A stretch of DNA of 64,000 nt. Source: Prorocentrum cordatum. Its lineage: Eukaryota > Sar > Dinophyceae > Prorocentrales > Prorocentraceae. Of this stretch, positions 60,460 through 64,000 are shown piece by piece. Position 1 is the stretch's first letter; every line of letters starts with the position of its first letter. Made by a program: the position numbers and the translations under genes. The notes under the pieces are model-generated. The model had not been told where the DNA came from, ran no database searches, and saw only the letters and a program-made list of their open reading frames with translations. The stretch covers positions 596,983-660,982 of the forward strand of contig CAUYUJ010000337.1 in NCBI GenBank assembly GCA_963575745.1. The letters are read 5' to 3'.

Positions 60460-62160
60460 AAACTGTCGCGTGAGACATATTTAGAAAAATGATATGTCGG
60501 ATATCGGCCGTCGGATCTCCAACATGGTATGGGGAAAAGTTTCGCCTGAGAAATCCTCACGAAATGGGGACGAGGGAGGAAATGTCTTCTGACGTTGATG
60601 CCAAAATTGAAGCTTCCGCCTGAGACATCCTCAGACAAATGAAATGTTGGAGATCGGGCGTCGGATATCCAACATGGTGTGGAAAAACGTTCCGTCTGAG
60701 ACATCTTCACAAAATGGCGTTGACGGACGAGTTGCTTAAGACGTTGTTTCCCACACACGAGAAACAAATCTTCGCCTGAGACATCGTCAAAGAAAAGAGA
60801 TGTTGAAGATCGGGCGCCGGATATCCAACATAGAGTGCGGAAGCGTTTCGCCTGAGACATCCTGATAAAGAGGGGATGTTGGAGGAATGATGTTACGACG
60901 TTTGCTCTCAGTAACAAGGCTTTCGCCTGACACATCATCTGAACAATGACATGTTGGAGCTTGGGCGTTGTTTTATTTATCCTCAGGTTATCGTCAGAAC
61001 AATAACTCCTGCACGTAGCCGGCGCGCGACGGAAGGGCCCGAGGGGGCCGAAAGATTGGGGAAGTCAGTTTACGACGTTGATGCTCGCTCCAAGATCAAG
61101 CTTTCGACTGAAACATGCTCGAAAAATAAGAGGTTGGAGATCGGGTGTCGGATATTCAACATGGTTTGGAGACGCGTTTCGCCTGAGACATCCTCACAAA
61201 ATGGAGATGTTGGAAGAGCTGTGTTACGACGTTGGTTCACAAAAAAAAGCATTCGCCTGAGGCATCCTCAGAGATCATAAATGTTAGAGATGGGGCGTCG
61301 AATATCCAACATGGTGTGGGGAAGCGTTAGGCCTGAGACATCCTCACACAATGGCATTGTTGGAGGAGTTGCGTTTCGTCGTTGGTTCTCAGAAGGAAGC
61401 TTTCGCCTGAGACATCCTCAGAGAAATAATATACTAGAGGTCGGGCGTCAGATATCAAACATGGCGCGCGCGGGGAAGCGTTTCGCTTGAGACATGCTCA
61501 CAACATGGGGATGTTGGAGAAGTTATTTTACGACGCTGGTGCTCCAAATTGAAGGCTTCGACTGAAACATTCTCGGGAAATTAGATGTTGGAGATCAGGC
61601 GTCGGATATCCAACATGGTGTGTAGAAGCGTTTCGCCTCAGACATCCTCACAACATGTGGATGTTTGGGGAGTGGTTTTACGACGTTGGTTCCCCAAAAG
61701 ACAACTGTCGCCTGAGACATCCTATGAAAAGTTGGAGATCGCGCGCCGGACGAGGTTAAAGGAATCTTCTTACGATGTTGATTCTGAGAATGTAGTTTTC
61801 GCCTCAGTAATCCTCAGAACATGTAATATTGGAGATCGGGCGTCGGATATCCTACATGGTTTAGGGAAGCATTTCCCCTGAGGCATCCTCACAACATGGC
61901 GATACGGCGCTTTTCTTCAAGAAGAGAGGCTTTCGCTTGAGGCATCCTCAAACATTGAGCTGTCGAGCTCGGGCGTTGGGTTGCGAATTTGGTTTGGCGG
62001 GGCGTTTCGCTGCAGACATCCGTAGAAACAGAAACATAACATGTTCACTTAGCTACCGAAGCCGACGTGCCTTCAAGAGCTGGGCTCAGACATCCTCACA
62101 AATGCAGGCGTCTCCAAAGAAGTCTGACAACTTTGTTTGTCATGCGCGGCCCTTCGAGAG
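60460..62160. repeat. Satellite of ~150-bp dimers made of two related ~75-bp half-units
   Basis: Half-units begin TTTCGCCTGAGACATCCTCA and recur about every 70-80 bp (for example near 60543, 60617, 60688, 60770, 60846, 61176, 61250, 61326, 61400, 61630, 61705). One type continues with ATGTTGGAGATCGGGCGTCG and a GGATATCC palindrome, the other with ATGTTGGAGGAGTT and TTACGACGTTG. The types alternate, so the array is a higher-order dimer of roughly 11 copies. Divergence rises toward 62 kb. Confidence 0.85.
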
Positions 62161-64000
62161 GTAACGCTTTTGTCAGGCGGAGGCTTAAACCAAGAGCCCC
62201 TCATACGCCACCATGCGGCTCCTGACCCAGGAGAAAACTCTAACGAGAAGAGAGCCGCATCAGGAAAGAAGTCTGACAACTGATTTGTTGACTTGAATTC
62301 CTTATTGGGCTCGCGGGCCCCTCAAATTGTCAACATCTTGACGCGCAAGCCTCGCAACGCGGCGTCCGCCTATTATGAGCCACTGCGCGGGGCAATGAGG
62401 AGGCCACGCGCCCTCCGCAATTACCCGCACATGCCAGACACTCTCACGAATATGCTTTCATCCAGGGAGCCACGGTCCATCCGAAAATGCTCGCACCTAG
62501 CCGTTCATCCGCAAGAAACCGATTCGTATCGGCCACGGCCCCGTCGATGATTCCCCTGAACATGGGCTGGCATCCCTCGGATCGCGCCGGCTGGCGATCG
62601 GAGCCCGGTTCCGAGGGCGTCCCAAGCGCAACAGGCCAGACCGCTTCGTACGTGGCATCTCCGCTAAGGGATGAAGCGGGGACTAAGGGACGAGAGCGAG
62701 GCAGTGGAATCAGGAGGAGGCCGATGACGGGGGGATGGGCGCGAGGAGGATGAGGATTGAGCAGGGGGAAGAAGCTGAAGAATCAGGAGGGTGTGGAATG
62801 AGGAGGCCGCGCAAACAAACAATTTGTCCCATCAGATTGTTCCCGCTTCCCCCGCCCGTTGCCAGGCCCAAACGGTCGGAGAGACAGTCGGAGGCAGACT
62901 GGGCCAGGTCACGTCGCAACGGAACCCAAAGCGCCTCGGCCAGGCAACGGACATCCCCGCGGGGATCCGAACAACCCGCCTGGACCCGCCAGCGCCTGGA
63001 CAAGCCTCCCCCACGGTTGCCCCCATGAAACGCGGTCCTCATCAACTGAAGAGCGCGGTAGGAACACGCGATAATGAGAAAGAAAAGCTACGCACCAAGG
63101 ACAAACCACGAATTGCTTTTTGGTCTGCAGAATGCGTCAGATGACAACCTCGAAAACGGCAAGCACGACTATTCCGGTTGGACTTCCGCGCAAATGCTGG
63201 AAGCCTTGGCAAAACCATAGTTTTGCGCGAATGTAACGCATTGCGCCGTACACAAAAAAAACAAAGAACCGCTGCTCGCGCGCTGGTGACGCCCTTGTCG
63301 CCGCTGTTCCTGCAAATCGCGGGGGGCGCAGCGACGTGGGCGACGCCTGCGCGCGGACGGCAAGTTGTCCGGCCCACGGGAACATAATATTCCGCATGGG
63401 CCCGATGGAGTGCGCAAGCCGCAAGGGGCGCGCGATCCAGATGGCCCATATCACCGCCATGGGCTGCGCGAGACTCGGGGGCCGCAGGGCCCTGCTGGAA
63501 TCCAACCCCCGTTGCAAATCGGCCCCGCGCCGACTGGCCGAGCAGCCCGGGGGGCGCAGGGCCGACCAGACCAACCAACCAACCAACCAACCATATCCCC
63601 ACGCGCGCAGATCTTTTCTGGGCACGTCCCGCTGCGAGCGTTTGAATTGTTTGAGCGGGAGCGAAGAAGCCTGTTGCGACTGAGCGTTCTCTAGCGGCCC
63701 CCCTTCGAAGTACCCTGTTGACGCGCTTGCTACACCGCGATAATCATAGGAGTCCAAAACAAAAAAGGCCATGGGTGCCATGCCCCCCCCACAAGCAAGC
63801 TGGGAACGGGCAGGTGTATTGAGTGCCCCACTGATGCGTATTGTGTGTAAGCGTTAGTGGAATGAGCGCGTTCAGCCTCGATGCCAATGGGCCCGAGTGC
63901 GGGCGGGCCCGAATGCGAATGAAACTGGGCGCGGTTGTGTCCGAGCATGGGTCGTGAATCGGAGTGCGCGTGAGTCTGGATATCAATGGGGCTGAATGAA
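62161..64000. other. No gene seen to the right edge
   Basis: Frames up to 214 codons without motif. A short (CCAA)n run lies near 63574-63592. The composition differs from the satellite to the left. Confidence 0.4.

Overview
The window looks like dinoflagellate nuclear DNA. It is mostly GC-rich and packed with mobile elements and satellites. It contains a partial match to the dinoflagellate spliced-leader exon, and its retrotransposon families combine reverse transcriptase with tyrosine recombinase or methyltransferase-like modules. The dispersed repeats recall predicted proteins from Prorocentrum, but that is from memory and is only a weak species guess. I see no rRNA, tRNA, CRISPR array or bacterial operon.

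Layout. (1) 1-1.2 kb: a stop-free minus-strand frame that runs off the left edge and ends Cys-rich. (2) 1.7-3.8 kb: a ~390-bp tandem array with an embedded hairpin. (3) 3.77-19.25 kb: a decayed Ty1/copia-type LTR retrotransposon on the minus strand, with ~265-bp direct repeats, a candidate tRNA primer site, a CCHC Gag, a RING-H2 module, an aspartic protease remnant, a cytosine-methyltransferase-like module, integrase and RT/RNase H. It is studded with about 20 copies of a 14-nt hairpin, many with a GNRA loop on the coding strand. (4) 19.25-20.3 kb: a second hairpin-bearing GC-rich array.

(5) 20.5-46.5 kb: a nested set of elements. The outer one is an old tyrosine-recombinase (YR) retrotransposon of about 6.5 kb, on the minus strand, with split direct repeats at its ends. 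Its RT domain is interrupted by a ~3.9-kb LINE (39.9-43.8 kb). Its B1 terminal repeat is interrupted by a younger giant YR retrotransposon of 15,595 bp (20,791-36,385). The giant element has three long, apparently intact frames: a membrane-anchored ORF1, a Gag-like ORF2 and a ~3,300-residue Pol. It also has matching split direct repeats in the order A1-ORFs-B1-A2-B2. A neighbouring copy of the target repeat supplies the empty-site sequence, which fixes the insertion point to within one base.

(6) 46.5-58.3 kb: low-information DNA with minisatellites, microsatellites and palindromes. (7) 58.3-60.0 kb: the only convincing host-type gene, a Ser/Thr/Pro/Asn-rich type II membrane protein on the minus strand, with a (GGA)n tract upstream. 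(8) 60.46-62.1 kb: a ~150-bp dimeric satellite. (9) 62.2-64 kb: no recognisable gene.

In the giant element, ORF2 (Gag) and Pol overlap in different frames. A CCCH zinc finger is split exactly across a run of seven G at the overlap, which suggests either a +1 recoding signal or a single-base indel. Pol then carries a methyltransferase-like module, RT, RNase H, a second methyltransferase-like module, a tyrosine recombinase with its catalytic residues, and a tail with an RRM, a zinc-binding segment and SR/KG-rich sequence. All domain calls come from reading motifs by eye; no search was run.
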